The notes beneath the pieces were generated by a model. That model made no database searches. It was given only the letters and a program-made list of their open reading frames with translations, and was not told the origin of the DNA. A stretch of DNA of 64,000 nucleotides from Flavobacterium reichenbachii (lineage in GTDB: Bacteria > Bacteroidota > Bacteroidia > Flavobacteriales > Flavobacteriaceae): contig NZ_MUHF01000017.1 of assembly GCF_002217435.1 (NCBI RefSeq), positions 100,352 through 164,351 on the forward strand. Reading direction: 5' to 3'. The first letter of the stretch is position 1, and the number at the start of each line of letters is the position of its first letter. The translations under genes were made by a program, and so were the position numbers. Positions 16,207 to 25,056 of this stretch are shown piece after piece.

Positions 16207-19200
16207 ATGTTTAATAAATTTATTCAAAGACCTGTACTGTCGATTGTTATATCGCTTGTGATTGTCTTTTTAGGGATCTTGTCCGTGATGAGTCTGCCTA
16301 TTACACAGTTTCCTTCTATTTCGCCTCCAATGGTAAATGTTACGGCAGATTACCCTGGTTCTAATGGTGAATTGATGATCAAATCGGTTGTTATTCCGTT
16401 AGAAAGAGCGCTAAATGGTGTTCCCGGAATGAAATATATGACTTCTGATGCAGGAAATGATGGTGAAGCAAGTATACAAGTAGTATTTAATTTAGGTACA
16501 GATCCAAATCAGGCTGCCATTAACGTGCAGAACCGTGTGGCTTCTGTTACCAATAAGCTACCGCCATTGGTAGTTAGAGAAGGTGTTAAGATTACTCGTG
16601 AAGTTCCGAGTATGTTAATGTATGTGAATCTTTACAGTACGGATAAAAATACCGACATGAAGTTCTTATACAACTATGCAGATATCAATGTATTATCAGA
16701 ATTGAAAAGGGTAAATGGTGTAGGTTCCGGAGATATTTTAGGAACGCGTGAATATGCAATGCGTATTTGGTTGAAACCAGATCGTATGCTGGCGTACAAA
16801 ATATCTGCAGATGAAGTAATGGAAGCACTATCCAGCCAAAGTTTGGAAGCTTCTCCTGGTAAAACCGGAGAAAGTTCTGGTAAACGTTCTCAGGCATTTG
16901 AATACGTGTTGAAATATTCTGGACGTTTTACAACCAAAGAGCAATATGAGAATATTGTGGTAAGATCTAATAGCAGCGGAGAACTTTTGCGTTTGAAAGA
17001 TATTGCCAAAGTTGAATTTGGAAGTTCGATGTATGATATTTATTCTAATTTGAATGGAAGACCATCTGCAGCAATTGTATTGAAACAATCTTTTGGAAGT
17101 AACGCCAATCAGGTTATTGAAGATGTTAAAGCCAAATTAGAAAAAATCAAAACTAAATTTCCAAAAGGAATGGATTATGAAATTTCTTATGACGTTTCTA
17201 AATTCCTTGATGCTTCTATCGAAAAAGTAATTCACACTTTGATCGAAGCTTTTATTCTGGTAGGATTAGTAGTGTTTTTGTTCTTAGGAGACTGGCGCTC
17301 TACGATTATTCCGGCAATTGCCGTACCAGTTTCATTGGTTGGAACTTTTGTATTTATGACTTTCTTTGATATTTCATTAAACTTAATCACCTTATTTGCT
17401 TTGGTATTGGCAATTGGAGTAGTAGTCGATGATGCGATTGTAGTTATTGAAGCAGTTCACGCCAAGATGGAAGAAGAACATCTGTCGCCATTTAAAGCAA
17501 CCAAAAAAGCAATGCATGAGATTGCAGGAGCTATTATTGCGATTACATTCTTAATGGCCGCGGTATTTATTCCTGTTGCATTTATGTCTGGTCCTGTTGG
17601 AGTTTTCTACAGACAGTTTTCTATTACGATGGCAACAGCGATTATTCTTTCTGGTATTGTGGCTTTGACATTAACACCGGCACTTTGTGCAATGATGTTA
17701 AAAAACAATCACGGTACGCCTAAAAAGAGAACGCCTGTAAATAGATTTATAGATAGATTTAATAACAAGTTTAACCTTGCCCAAGGAAAATACCAAAATG
17801 TATTAGCTAAAATTGTAGACAGACGAGTAGTTACTTTTGTTGCTCTTATAGGATTTTGTTTAGGTACATGGTTAATCAGCAGTACGGTTCCTTCTGGATT
17901 TATTCCAAATGAAGATCAGGGAATGTTTTATGCCATTATTCAGACGCCTCCGGGTTCATCATTAGAAAGAACAAACAATATTGCAGAAAAACTGCAAAAA
18001 ATAGCCGAAGGAGTAGAAGGTGTAAAATCAGTTTCATCTCTTGCAGGTTATGAGATTTTGACAGAAGGTACAGGATCTAACGCTGGTACTTGTTTGATCA
18101 ACCTTAAGGATTGGAACGACAGAAAGCAGTCTGTGCAGGAAATTATGACAGAACTGGAAGAAAAGTCTAAAGATATTGCGGGAGCAAATATTGAATTTTT
18201 CCAACCGCCGGCAGTACCGGGATATGGAGCTGCAGGAGGATTTGAGCTTCGTCTGCTTGATAAAACTGGTTCGGGTGATTTCAAAAAAATGGAAGAGGTT
18301 AACAATGATTTTGTAAAAGAATTAAATAAACGTCCGGAGTTATCTAACGTATTTAGTTTTTTTAGCGCCAGTTTCCCTCAATACATGATGAAAGTCGATA
18401 ATGATCTGGCACAGCAAAAAGGAGTTTCTATCGAAAATGCAATGAACACGCTTTCAACACTTGTAGGTAGTAACTACGAAATCAGTTTCATTAAATACGG
18501 AATTAATTATAAAGTAATCGTTCAGGCCGCTCCGGAATACCGCGCACAGCCAGATGATATTTTAAAATTGTATGTAAAAAATAATCGTGACGAAATGGTG
18601 CCTTTTTCTGCCTTTATGAGATTAGAAAAAGTATACGGACTTTCTGAAATCACGCGTCACAACATGTACACTTCTACAGAAATTAGTGGTGGTGCTGCTC
18701 CAGGATACAGTTCTGGTACAGCTATTAAAACAATTCAGGAAGTTGCGGCAAAAAAACTGCCAAGAGGATATGATATTGACTGGGCAGGTATTTCTGCCGA
18801 TGAGGTTGCACAAGGAAATCAGGCTATTTGGGTATTCTTAATTTGTTTAGGATTTGTTTATTTGGTATTGGCGGCACAGTACGAAAGTTTTATTCTTCCG
18901 TTATCTGTAATTCTTTCTTTACCAGCAGGTATTTTTGGAGCTTTCCTTTTATTAAAAATAACAGGATTAGAAAACAATATTTATGCTCAGGTTGCTATGG
19001 TAATGCTTATTGGTTTATTGGGTAAAAATGCTGTATTAATTGTAGAGTTTGCCATACAAAGACACGCTGCAGGAAAATCAGTTTTTGATGCTGCTATGGA
19101 AGGTGCAAAAGCACGTTTCCGTCCGATCTTGATGACTTCATTTGCCTTTATTGCAGGATTATTACCGCTTGCTTTTGCAACCGGACCAGGTAAAATTGGT

Positions 19201-19374
19201 AACCGAACTATCGGTACTGCAGCAGCAGGAGGTATGTTGATCGGAACTATTTGCGGTGTATTTGTGATTCCGGGATTGTACTACATATTCGGAAAAATTG
19301 CAGAAAAGCACAAATTGGTAAAACATGAAGAAGAAAATCCATTAACAGAAGAAATTGATGACAACCATGTATAA
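16207..19374 (+). CDS. RND multidrug efflux permease (HAE1 family, AcrB-like)
   Basis: This is the proton-driven inner-membrane pump, 1055 residues with the AcrB architecture: TM1 (about 10-30), a large periplasmic loop, TM2-7, a second periplasmic loop and TM8-12. The proton-relay aspartates are present in TM4 as Asp408-Asp409 in GVVVDDAIVVIE, and the FIRPVLS-type start (FNKFIQRPVLS) is typical of HAE1. RND pumps of this type expel hydrophobic drugs, dyes or detergents; the substrate is not predictable. The stop codon overlaps the start of the channel gene (ATGTATAA), so translation is coupled. Confidence 0.95.
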   Translation: MFNKFIQRPVLSIVISLVIVFLGILSVMSLPITQFPSISPPMVNVTADYPGSNGELMIKSVVIPLERALNGVPGMKYMTSDAGNDGEASIQVVFNLGTDPNQAAINVQNRVASVTNKLPPLVVREGVKITREVPSMLMYVNLYSTDKNTDMKFLYNYADINVLSELKRVNGVGSGDILGTREYAMRIWLKPDRMLAYKISADEVMEALSSQSLEASPGKTGESSGKRSQAFEYVLKYSGRFTTKEQYENIVVRSNSSGELLRLKDIAKVEFGSSMYDIYSNLNGRPSAAIVLKQSFGSNANQVIEDVKAKLEKIKTKFPKGMDYEISYDVSKFLDASIEKVIHTLIEAFILVGLVVFLFLGDWRSTIIPAIAVPVSLVGTFVFMTFFDISLNLITLFALVLAIGVVVDDAIVVIEAVHAKMEEEHLSPFKATKKAMHEIAGAIIAITFLMAAVFIPVAFMSGPVGVFYRQFSITMATAIILSGIVALTLTPALCAMMLKNNHGTPKKRTPVNRFIDRFNNKFNLAQGKYQNVLAKIVDRRVVTFVALIGFCLGTWLISSTVPSGFIPNEDQGMFYAIIQTPPGSSLERTNNIAEKLQKIAEGVEGVKSVSSLAGYEILTEGTGSNAGTCLINLKDWNDRKQSVQEIMTELEEKSKDIAGANIEFFQPPAVPGYGAAGGFELRLLDKTGSGDFKKMEEVNNDFVKELNKRPELSNVFSFFSASFPQYMMKVDNDLAQQKGVSIENAMNTLSTLVGSNYEISFIKYGINYKVIVQAAPEYRAQPDDILKLYVKNNRDEMVPFSAFMRLEKVYGLSEITRHNMYTSTEISGGAAPGYSSGTAIKTIQEVAAKKLPRGYDIDWAGISADEVAQGNQAIWVFLICLGFVYLVLAAQYESFILPLSVILSLPAGIFGAFLLLKITGLENNIYAQVAMVMLIGLLGKNAVLIVEFAIQRHAAGKSVFDAAMEGAKARFRPILMTSFAFIAGLLPLAFATGPGKIGNRTIGTAAAGGMLIGTICGVFVIPGLYYIFGKIAEKHKLVKHEEENPLTEEIDDNHV

Positions 19375-20806
19375 ATTTAAAACATATCAATATAGTATAG
19401 CCTTAGGTATTTGTCTGGCTGCAGCGAGCTGTAAAGCTCCTGCAGCAGAGACAGCCTCTGCAAGTACGCCGGTTCCGGAGTTGTTTGGAGCCGCTAAAAA
19501 TCAGGATACAACAAATACCTCTAATCTTAAGTGGAAAGATTTTTTTAAAGATCAAAATCTTGTTGACTTAATTGAGACGGCACTAAAAAATAATCAAGAG
19601 CTAAACATCACGCTGCAAGAAATTGAAATTGCAAAAAATGATGTTCGTGTTCGAAAAGGATTATTACTTCCGTCGGCAGGCATTCGTGCTGGCGCCGGAG
19701 TAGAAAAAGTCGGAAGATATACAAGTCAGGGTGCTGGTGATGCTTCTACAGAAATAAAACCCGGAGTAGAAACACCAGATCCGCTGGGCGATTTTACAAT
19801 TGCAGCGTATGCAAACTGGGAAGTAGATATCTGGAAAAAACTACGCAATTCTAAAAAAGCAGCTGTAAGCAGATATTTGGCAACTGTCGAAGGAAAAAAC
19901 TTTGTAATTACCAATCTTATAGCTGAAGTAGCAGATTCGTATTATGAATTATTAGCTTTAGACAGCCAGCTGGAAATTGTAAAACAGACTATTGCTTTAC
20001 AATCAAATGCTTTAGAAATTGTAAAAGTTCAGAAACAAGCAGCGAGAGCTACCGAACTTGGTGTAAAGAAGTTTGAAGCTGAGGTTTTGACCTCAAAAAG
20101 TTTAGAGTTTGATATTCTTCAAAAAATAAAAGAAAATGAGAATAAAATCAATTTCTTATTAGGAAGATATCCGCAGGAAATTAAAAGAACAAATACAAAC
20201 TTCCTGACGCTTTTACCTGCTGCCGTTAATTCTGGAATTCCATCTCAATTATTGATGAACCGTCCCGATGTTAAACAAGCAGAATTAGAATTGGTTGCTG
20301 CAAAATTAGATGTAAAAGTGGCGCGTGCAGAGTTTTATCCTTCATTAGATATTTCTGCAGCATTTGGAGTACAGGCATTTAAGCCATCTTATTTGTTTAC
20401 ATTTCCAGAATCTCTTTTATATTCTTTAGCCGGAGATGTTGTAGCACCTTTGATTAATAGAAATGCGATCAAAGCAGAATTCTCCAGTGCCAATGCAAGA
20501 CAGCTTCAGGCATTATATAATTATGATAAAACGATTTTGAATGCTTATTTAGAAGTGTCCAATCAGCTTTCTAAAATTGAGAATCTGCAAAAAAGTTATG
20601 ATCTAAAATCACAACAGGTTGATGCATTAAATACTTCTATAGATGTTTCTAATGATTTATTTAAATCGGCAAGAGTAGATTATTTCGAAGTTTTGATGAC
20701 ACAGCGTGACGCTTTAGAAGCAAAATTAGAATTGATAGATACAAAAAAAGAACAGCTGAATGCAGCAGTTTATGTTTACAGAGATTTGGGCGGCGGTTGG
20801 AAATAG
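19367..20806 (+). CDS. outer-membrane efflux channel lipoprotein (TolC/NodT family)
   Basis: This is the outer-membrane factor of the tripartite pump. It starts with a lipoprotein signal peptide (lipobox AASC) and contains two repeated TolC-type halves of long helices separated by strand segments, including NRPDVKQAELELVAAKLDVKVARAEFYP, the hallmark of the NodT family. I chose ATG 19367, which overlaps the pump stop codon; an in-frame ATG at 19358 is also possible. A bidirectional terminator follows at 20832. Confidence 0.93.
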   Translation: MYKFKTYQYSIALGICLAAASCKAPAAETASASTPVPELFGAAKNQDTTNTSNLKWKDFFKDQNLVDLIETALKNNQELNITLQEIEIAKNDVRVRKGLLLPSAGIRAGAGVEKVGRYTSQGAGDASTEIKPGVETPDPLGDFTIAAYANWEVDIWKKLRNSKKAAVSRYLATVEGKNFVITNLIAEVADSYYELLALDSQLEIVKQTIALQSNALEIVKVQKQAARATELGVKKFEAEVLTSKSLEFDILQKIKENENKINFLLGRYPQEIKRTNTNFLTLLPAAVNSGIPSQLLMNRPDVKQAELELVAAKLDVKVARAEFYPSLDISAAFGVQAFKPSYLFTFPESLLYSLAGDVVAPLINRNAIKAEFSSANARQLQALYNYDKTILNAYLEVSNQLSKIENLQKSYDLKSQQVDALNTSIDVSNDLFKSARVDYFEVLMTQRDALEAKLELIDTKKEQLNAAVYVYRDLGGGWK

Positions 20807-20831
20807 TTTTTTGCCTTTTTATTTGTAGATA

Positions 20832-20865
20832 AAAAGCCTTTCGGAAGAAATTCTGAAAGGCTTTT
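20832..20865. terminator. bidirectional terminator between convergent genes
   Basis: AAAAGCCTTTC at the 5' side pairs with GAAAGGCTTTT at the 3' side around a short loop with further pairing (GGAAG/TTCT). Both flanks are A- or T-rich, so it can end transcription from either side. Confidence 0.8.
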
Positions 20866-20890
20866 GAATTTTACAGAAGTATTAATTTTC

Positions 20891-21100
20891 TTAATCTTCC
20901 CATCCGCAAATGGTTAAACCACTGTTTTTTGCTTTTGTAATTGAAGTCTGTACTATTTCCTGTTTACACGATGACAAACCGCGGCAGTTGTCTTTAAGAT
21001 GATATTTTTTTGCTCCGCCAGATCCACATATAAAAACCATAGTTTCTGTGGGAATAAAAGAGGTTAAAAAGATGAATAGTACTATTGCAGTATATTTCAT
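20891..21100 (-). CDS. small exported Cys/His-motif protein
   Basis: The 69-residue protein has a hydrophobic start (residues 1-20) and a compact conserved-looking core: VFICGSGGAKKYHLKDNC, then RGLSSCKQEI, then AKNSGLTICGW. The spacing of four cysteines and a YH pair suggests a small metal- or disulfide-stabilised domain. I have a memory of this motif recurring in short Bacteroidota proteins, often in accessory regions, but know no function. It follows the lipoprotein gene at 21125 by 24 bases and is probably co-transcribed with it. Confidence 0.7.
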   Translation of the reverse strand: MKYTAIVLFIFLTSFIPTETMVFICGSGGAKKYHLKDNCRGLSSCKQEIVQTSITKAKNSGLTICGWED

Positions 21101-21124
21101 GTTTATGTTTTAAGTTTAAAGAAG

Positions 21125-21535
21125 TTATTTTACAATCAGATAGAATTCATTTCCTTGATTATCTGTAGCTTTAAGTTTTCCGTAAGAAATCCATTCTGTT
21201 TTAATTTCGACATCTGCAATAGTGTCAGAAATTAGAATTCCGGCTCCAAATTTTCCTTTTGTATTGATGTTTCCAAAAACCGAATCACCATTTATGCTGA
21301 TTCCTTTTACATCATAATTATACTTGTATTCGCCCGGATTTCCTGTGCGGTATTCGTATTTACGTTTTGTATCGATATGATACGTTTTTGCTTCTTCGGG
21401 CGTTATGACTTTACGATCGTCAGATGCAATTACTTCCTTTAGAAATGTGTTTATTTTGGGCTGCGGTAATTCTTTTTTACAGCCTGTTATTCCTAAAAGT
21501 AAGACTAGGAATAGTATTTTGTATTTAGAAAACAT
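21125..21535 (-). CDS. lipoprotein of unknown function
   Basis: A lipoprotein signal peptide ends in the lipobox GITGCKK (Cys about residue 19). The rest (136 residues in total) is a beta-rich domain with GISINGDSVFGNINTKGKFGAGI and a C-terminal LKATDNQGNEFYLIVK. No family is recognised. It probably forms a two-gene unit with the small protein downstream on the minus strand. Confidence 0.7.
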   Translation of the reverse strand: MFSKYKILFLVLLLGITGCKKELPQPKINTFLKEVIASDDRKVITPEEAKTYHIDTKRKYEYRTGNPGEYKYNYDVKGISINGDSVFGNINTKGKFGAGILISDTIADVEIKTEWISYGKLKATDNQGNEFYLIVK

Positions 21536-21655
21536 GGTTGGTAGTTTTGTTTCGATAATTTTATTTTTAATTATAATTAGCTGTTAATTCCGGATCAAAA
21601 ATCTGGTTTTTTTAGTTTTAAAATTACTAAGAATCAAATTATTAGTTGCGCGTAT

Positions 21656-22720
21656 TTATACCTGAATTGTGCCCTCATAAGCATCAACAGTATCTAGTAA
21701 TTCTTTTTCAAATTGATAGATTTCATCAATTGATGTAATCGCTGTTTTAGATTCTGTTTTATTATCGTTAAAAAGGCTGATATATTTTTTTCCTCCGTTA
21801 AGATGAAGCCTGCAAAGTGGTTTTCTATTATTGTCATCAAGAAGAATTCCGAAATAAGATTGAGTGTCGCGATGTACAATTCGGCTTGTTGGCAGTTTTC
21901 TTCGCAAAATAGCAACAACAATTCGGTAAGCTTCCAATTCTTCTTCAGTTGTATTGACTTTGTTTTCGTCTTCCACAATTAAAACTGCTTCGTCCTGCTG
22001 CTTAATGGTTTCTTTAGTCAGTGCGGCATTAAGGCGGTCGTTAATTTTTTCATTAATATATTGGCTCACAGATTTCTGAACCAAATCTTTAAATTCATCT
22101 ACAACTTTCTCTGTCAGTCTGCCAGTGTAAACTTTATTCGCAAAAAGCTTCGTAAATTCATTTGACGGATTTTCTAATTCGTCATTGATCTGCTTTTTAA
22201 TTTCTTTGATATATTTTAAAGAACTCGCATTGTTTACAATATTATCAACATTAAAATTTGACTTATGAAACTTAGTAATTTCATTGATTGTATTTTCTTT
22301 AAGATTGGTAATATCAAACTCCAGAAATGGCTTTTCGTCCATTTTGTTCTGCGCATCCAAATCAGTAAAAAACTGATATGAGATTCCGTTTGTCAAAAGA
22401 GCAAATCGTGTTTTTGTAACATGAAAATACCGAAACAACTGCGAATTATGAACTGTCAGTTTTTCTTTCCATCCTTTACATTCTACAATAAGAATAGGTT
22501 CGCCATTCTGAAAAATAGCGTAATCTACTTTTTCTCCTTTTTTTAATCCCAAATCAGCAGTAAATTCCGGAACAACTTCCAAAGGATTAAAGGCATCATA
22601 TCCTAAAATATGTATAAACGGCAGTACAAAAGCATGTTTAGCAGACTCTTCTGTTTCGATTTTATTTTTTAACTGATTGATTTTATCAGCCAATGATTTA
22701 AGTTGAATATTAATTTCCAT
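21656..22720 (-). CDS. orphan HsdR-N-type (type I restriction R subunit N-terminal) nuclease-fold protein
   Basis: The N-terminal 160 residues match the HsdR N-terminal fold: KHAFVLPFIHILGYD, then VVPEF, then the PD-(D/E)xK residues Asp66 (KVDYAIF), Glu80 and Lys82 (LIVECKGW). There is no helicase motor, no HsdM or HsdS neighbour, and the C-terminal half (about 200-354) is a separate domain ending in LCRLHLNGGKKYISLF. It is therefore not a restriction enzyme in the usual sense; a stand-alone nuclease role in nucleic-acid handling or defence is inferred. Its promoter is nearly identical to that of the large operon upstream, so the two are probably co-regulated. Confidence 0.8.
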   Translation of the reverse strand: MEINIQLKSLADKINQLKNKIETEESAKHAFVLPFIHILGYDAFNPLEVVPEFTADLGLKKGEKVDYAIFQNGEPILIVECKGWKEKLTVHNSQLFRYFHVTKTRFALLTNGISYQFFTDLDAQNKMDEKPFLEFDITNLKENTINEITKFHKSNFNVDNIVNNASSLKYIKEIKKQINDELENPSNEFTKLFANKVYTGRLTEKVVDEFKDLVQKSVSQYINEKINDRLNAALTKETIKQQDEAVLIVEDENKVNTTEEELEAYRIVVAILRRKLPTSRIVHRDTQSYFGILLDDNNRKPLCRLHLNGGKKYISLFNDNKTESKTAITSIDEIYQFEKELLDTVDAYEGTIQV

Positions 22721-22745
22721 TGTTTTTAGGTTTAAATTATTTACT

Positions 22746-22790
22746 CAAATGTAAAACCAATAGAAACCAGTATTTTACGGAAATCCATAA
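22746..22790 (-). promoter_or_regulatory. promoter of the HsdR-N gene with an upstream dyad (copy 1)
   Basis: On the minus strand the -7 box TACATTTG (22746-22753) is preceded, 22 bases upstream, by the dyad TATGGA-TT-TCCGTA (22776-22789). The 45 bases 22746-22790 match 28991-29035, in front of the operon, at 41 positions. No -33 box is present; the dyad is centred about 40 bases upstream of the inferred start, where an activator would contact polymerase. Confidence 0.65.
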
Positions 22791-22808
22791 CTATTATAAA
22801 AATAAGCT

Positions 22809-23318
22809 TTAATGGTAAAAAGGTGTTTCTACTGTTGGCATAAACCATTTTAAAAAATGTTCAAAAATAGTTATTAAGGAAAGAGCAAATGATATTAATA
22901 AAATTGCCTTTATCAAAAAATAACCAATATTTTCTTTTTCAATTTCAATGTCATCTGATCGCTTACCAAATGTGAACTGTAAAATTTTATCAACCAAGAA
23001 GTATGATGTAAAAGTGAAGAAAAATGTGAAGCCAGTAAAAATTATGACTTTTTGCATAACTGTGATAAATGTATTTTCAATCGTTTTGGAATAAATAATA
23101 ATTTCAATTGAATTTTCGATTAATTCAGAAGCAACTTTAAGAAATAAGAAGAAACAAATCAAAATGGAAATGTACCAAATAGAATATGAAATTTTTAGAG
23201 GTTTTTCAAATTCGCTTTTTATATTTAATTTCTTTGCAAGAAACTGAATTGCTAATAACATTAATAAGGTTGAGACGATTACAACAATACATGTAAAAAA
23301 TAAACTTTGTTTGTCCAT
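22809..23318 (-). CDS. four-helix membrane protein of unknown function
   Basis: The 169-residue protein has about four transmembrane segments (near residues 7-28, 44-65, 88-112 and 130-152) with no catalytic motif. I recognise no family. It is the last gene of the operon starting at 28957; its start follows the stop of the transglutaminase-like gene by one base, which indicates tight coupling. The 88 bases after it hold the separate promoter of the HsdR-N gene. Confidence 0.7.
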   Translation of the reverse strand: MDKQSLFFTCIVVIVSTLLMLLAIQFLAKKLNIKSEFEKPLKISYSIWYISILICFFLFLKVASELIENSIEIIIYSKTIENTFITVMQKVIIFTGFTFFFTFTSYFLVDKILQFTFGKRSDDIEIEKENIGYFLIKAILLISFALSLITIFEHFLKWFMPTVETPFYH

Positions 23319-23319
23319 A

Positions 23320-25053
23320 TTATTTTGATTTTAAGGATATTCTCCAGTTGTTTAAATTTGAAATTTCATTTGGAATATTTCCAGGTTTAGCATTTGGAAC
23401 AGTAGTTTCCCAAAGTACATAATGCTGATTATCATAAATGTAAGTAATGCCAGTAATTGGCAGATTAATTCCTATTACAGAATGCCCGTAAAATTCACTA
23501 CTCATAATGGCAACATCATAATTATAATGATTTAAAATGCTATAAAGAAGTAATGTACGTGTATCGCAATCTCCTTTTAAATTTACTAAAAATTCGACTG
23601 GCGTGTTGATTCCGAATCTTTGGTTTCCACTACAGTCTCCTTTATTACTCAAAAGATAATTTTTTGTAAATTGATCACTATATAAACTTGCATTACATTC
23701 TTTATCCAAAACTAAAGCGTAAGGTATATCTTGAACAAATGATACAATCATTTCAGCAAATTTTATTTTGTCTAATTTTTTTGCATTACCAATACTATCA
23801 AAAAGTTTATAAATACTCGGGATTTTATCTTTGTCAAATTCTTTAAGATTAAAAATTATACGATCATATTCATTTATAGAATTTTGATCTGTTTTAATAC
23901 TTGTTTTAAATAGATGTGCTTTTTTATAGTCACTTAATTTAATTTGATATTTCCCTTCGTATTTGTTTCCAGCATAATCTTTCCAAGATCTATATCTGGT
24001 TAGTATACTATCATTTTCCGTGTTTTCAGTATTATCAGTAACAATATCTTTTACAGGTTCTATAATAGGACTTATTTCTCTTGGAGAATCAACAATTAAT
24101 GGTTTTGGATTATAAGTATGGGATTGCTGATTAAAGGAATTAATAAGCGAAGCAATAAATCCTAATAAGAATAGTATTCCAATTATTCTAAAAACTAGTT
24201 TTAAATGGGGACCTAGATACCCTAAAATGAGAATAATAGAAAAATATGCAATTATGTATAATATACCAGGTAATAGGAAAATAAGAAATGCTAAACCAAG
24301 TAAAACACCCAATATTCCAAATACTTGATTGAAACAACCAGTATTTGTATTACTATAAAAATTTGAATTCGAGCCTTTATTTTCATATTCCCAATTGCCC
24401 CAAACATTATCCTTATGATTTTTGCATTTGTATTCTCTTCGTATGTAATTATTTCTAGTTTCTATTTTTCCAGTTTCTATACTACTAGCTAAACAAGTAA
24501 CAATGGGCTCAGGTTGAAGTGTTTCTTCACTTTCAACCAATATAATCTCTTCTTTAATTTCTGTTGTATAATCAATAATGTATCCTGTAATGTAAGCATT
24601 AAAGGATCCAAAAATTTCATCTCCCTCAATTTGATGAAGTTTCCTAATTATTTCAAATTCGAATAATTGTGGCTCCAAAACATTTACTCCAAATGATTTT
24701 TCATTTGCAATAATTAAGACCGGAAGATCTTGTGGTAATTTTTCTTTTGGAAATTTCTCGCCTTTTATTTTTTTTCTTTTAAATACGCTTTCAAAGTCTG
24801 TAGCAAAAACAAAAGGTTTGTCTGCCCTAAAATCATCCCGACTTTCACTTATTACATTTGCTTCATAAATTTCAAAATCAAATAAATCTGCAAAATCATC
24901 TTCAATTTTAATGCCTCTATATTTTCCAGAAATTACTCCTTTCAAATACGTCTTTCTTGGAGTTTTAATTTCATACGTTACTTTCTTATACGTCAAATTA
25001 TCTTCTCCTACGAAAGTTTCTTCATTGATAATATTTATAGTTTTATCAAGCAT
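23320..25053 (-). CDS. membrane protein with C-terminal transglutaminase-like domain
   Basis: Three parts are visible in 577 residues: an N-terminal soluble domain (1-235), a membrane region of two to three helices (about 243-310) and a C-terminal domain (about 360-577). The last has the transglutaminase-like pattern: Cys496 in KGDCDTRTLLLY, His524 in FYGHSVIG and an acidic residue, Glu549, in VLWETT. Such domains act as cysteine peptidases or acyl transferases. A conserved-looking NKGDCSGNQRFG segment lies just before. It is preceded by the DUF4407-like gene (three-base gap) and followed by a membrane protein gene (one-base gap). The catalytic activity is inferred from the triad only. Confidence 0.7.
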   Translation of the reverse strand: MLDKTINIINEETFVGEDNLTYKKVTYEIKTPRKTYLKGVISGKYRGIKIEDDFADLFDFEIYEANVISESRDDFRADKPFVFATDFESVFKRKKIKGEKFPKEKLPQDLPVLIIANEKSFGVNVLEPQLFEFEIIRKLHQIEGDEIFGSFNAYITGYIIDYTTEIKEEIILVESEETLQPEPIVTCLASSIETGKIETRNNYIRREYKCKNHKDNVWGNWEYENKGSNSNFYSNTNTGCFNQVFGILGVLLGLAFLIFLLPGILYIIAYFSIILILGYLGPHLKLVFRIIGILFLLGFIASLINSFNQQSHTYNPKPLIVDSPREISPIIEPVKDIVTDNTENTENDSILTRYRSWKDYAGNKYEGKYQIKLSDYKKAHLFKTSIKTDQNSINEYDRIIFNLKEFDKDKIPSIYKLFDSIGNAKKLDKIKFAEMIVSFVQDIPYALVLDKECNASLYSDQFTKNYLLSNKGDCSGNQRFGINTPVEFLVNLKGDCDTRTLLLYSILNHYNYDVAIMSSEFYGHSVIGINLPITGITYIYDNQHYVLWETTVPNAKPGNIPNEISNLNNWRISLKSK

Positions 25054-25056
25054 ATT

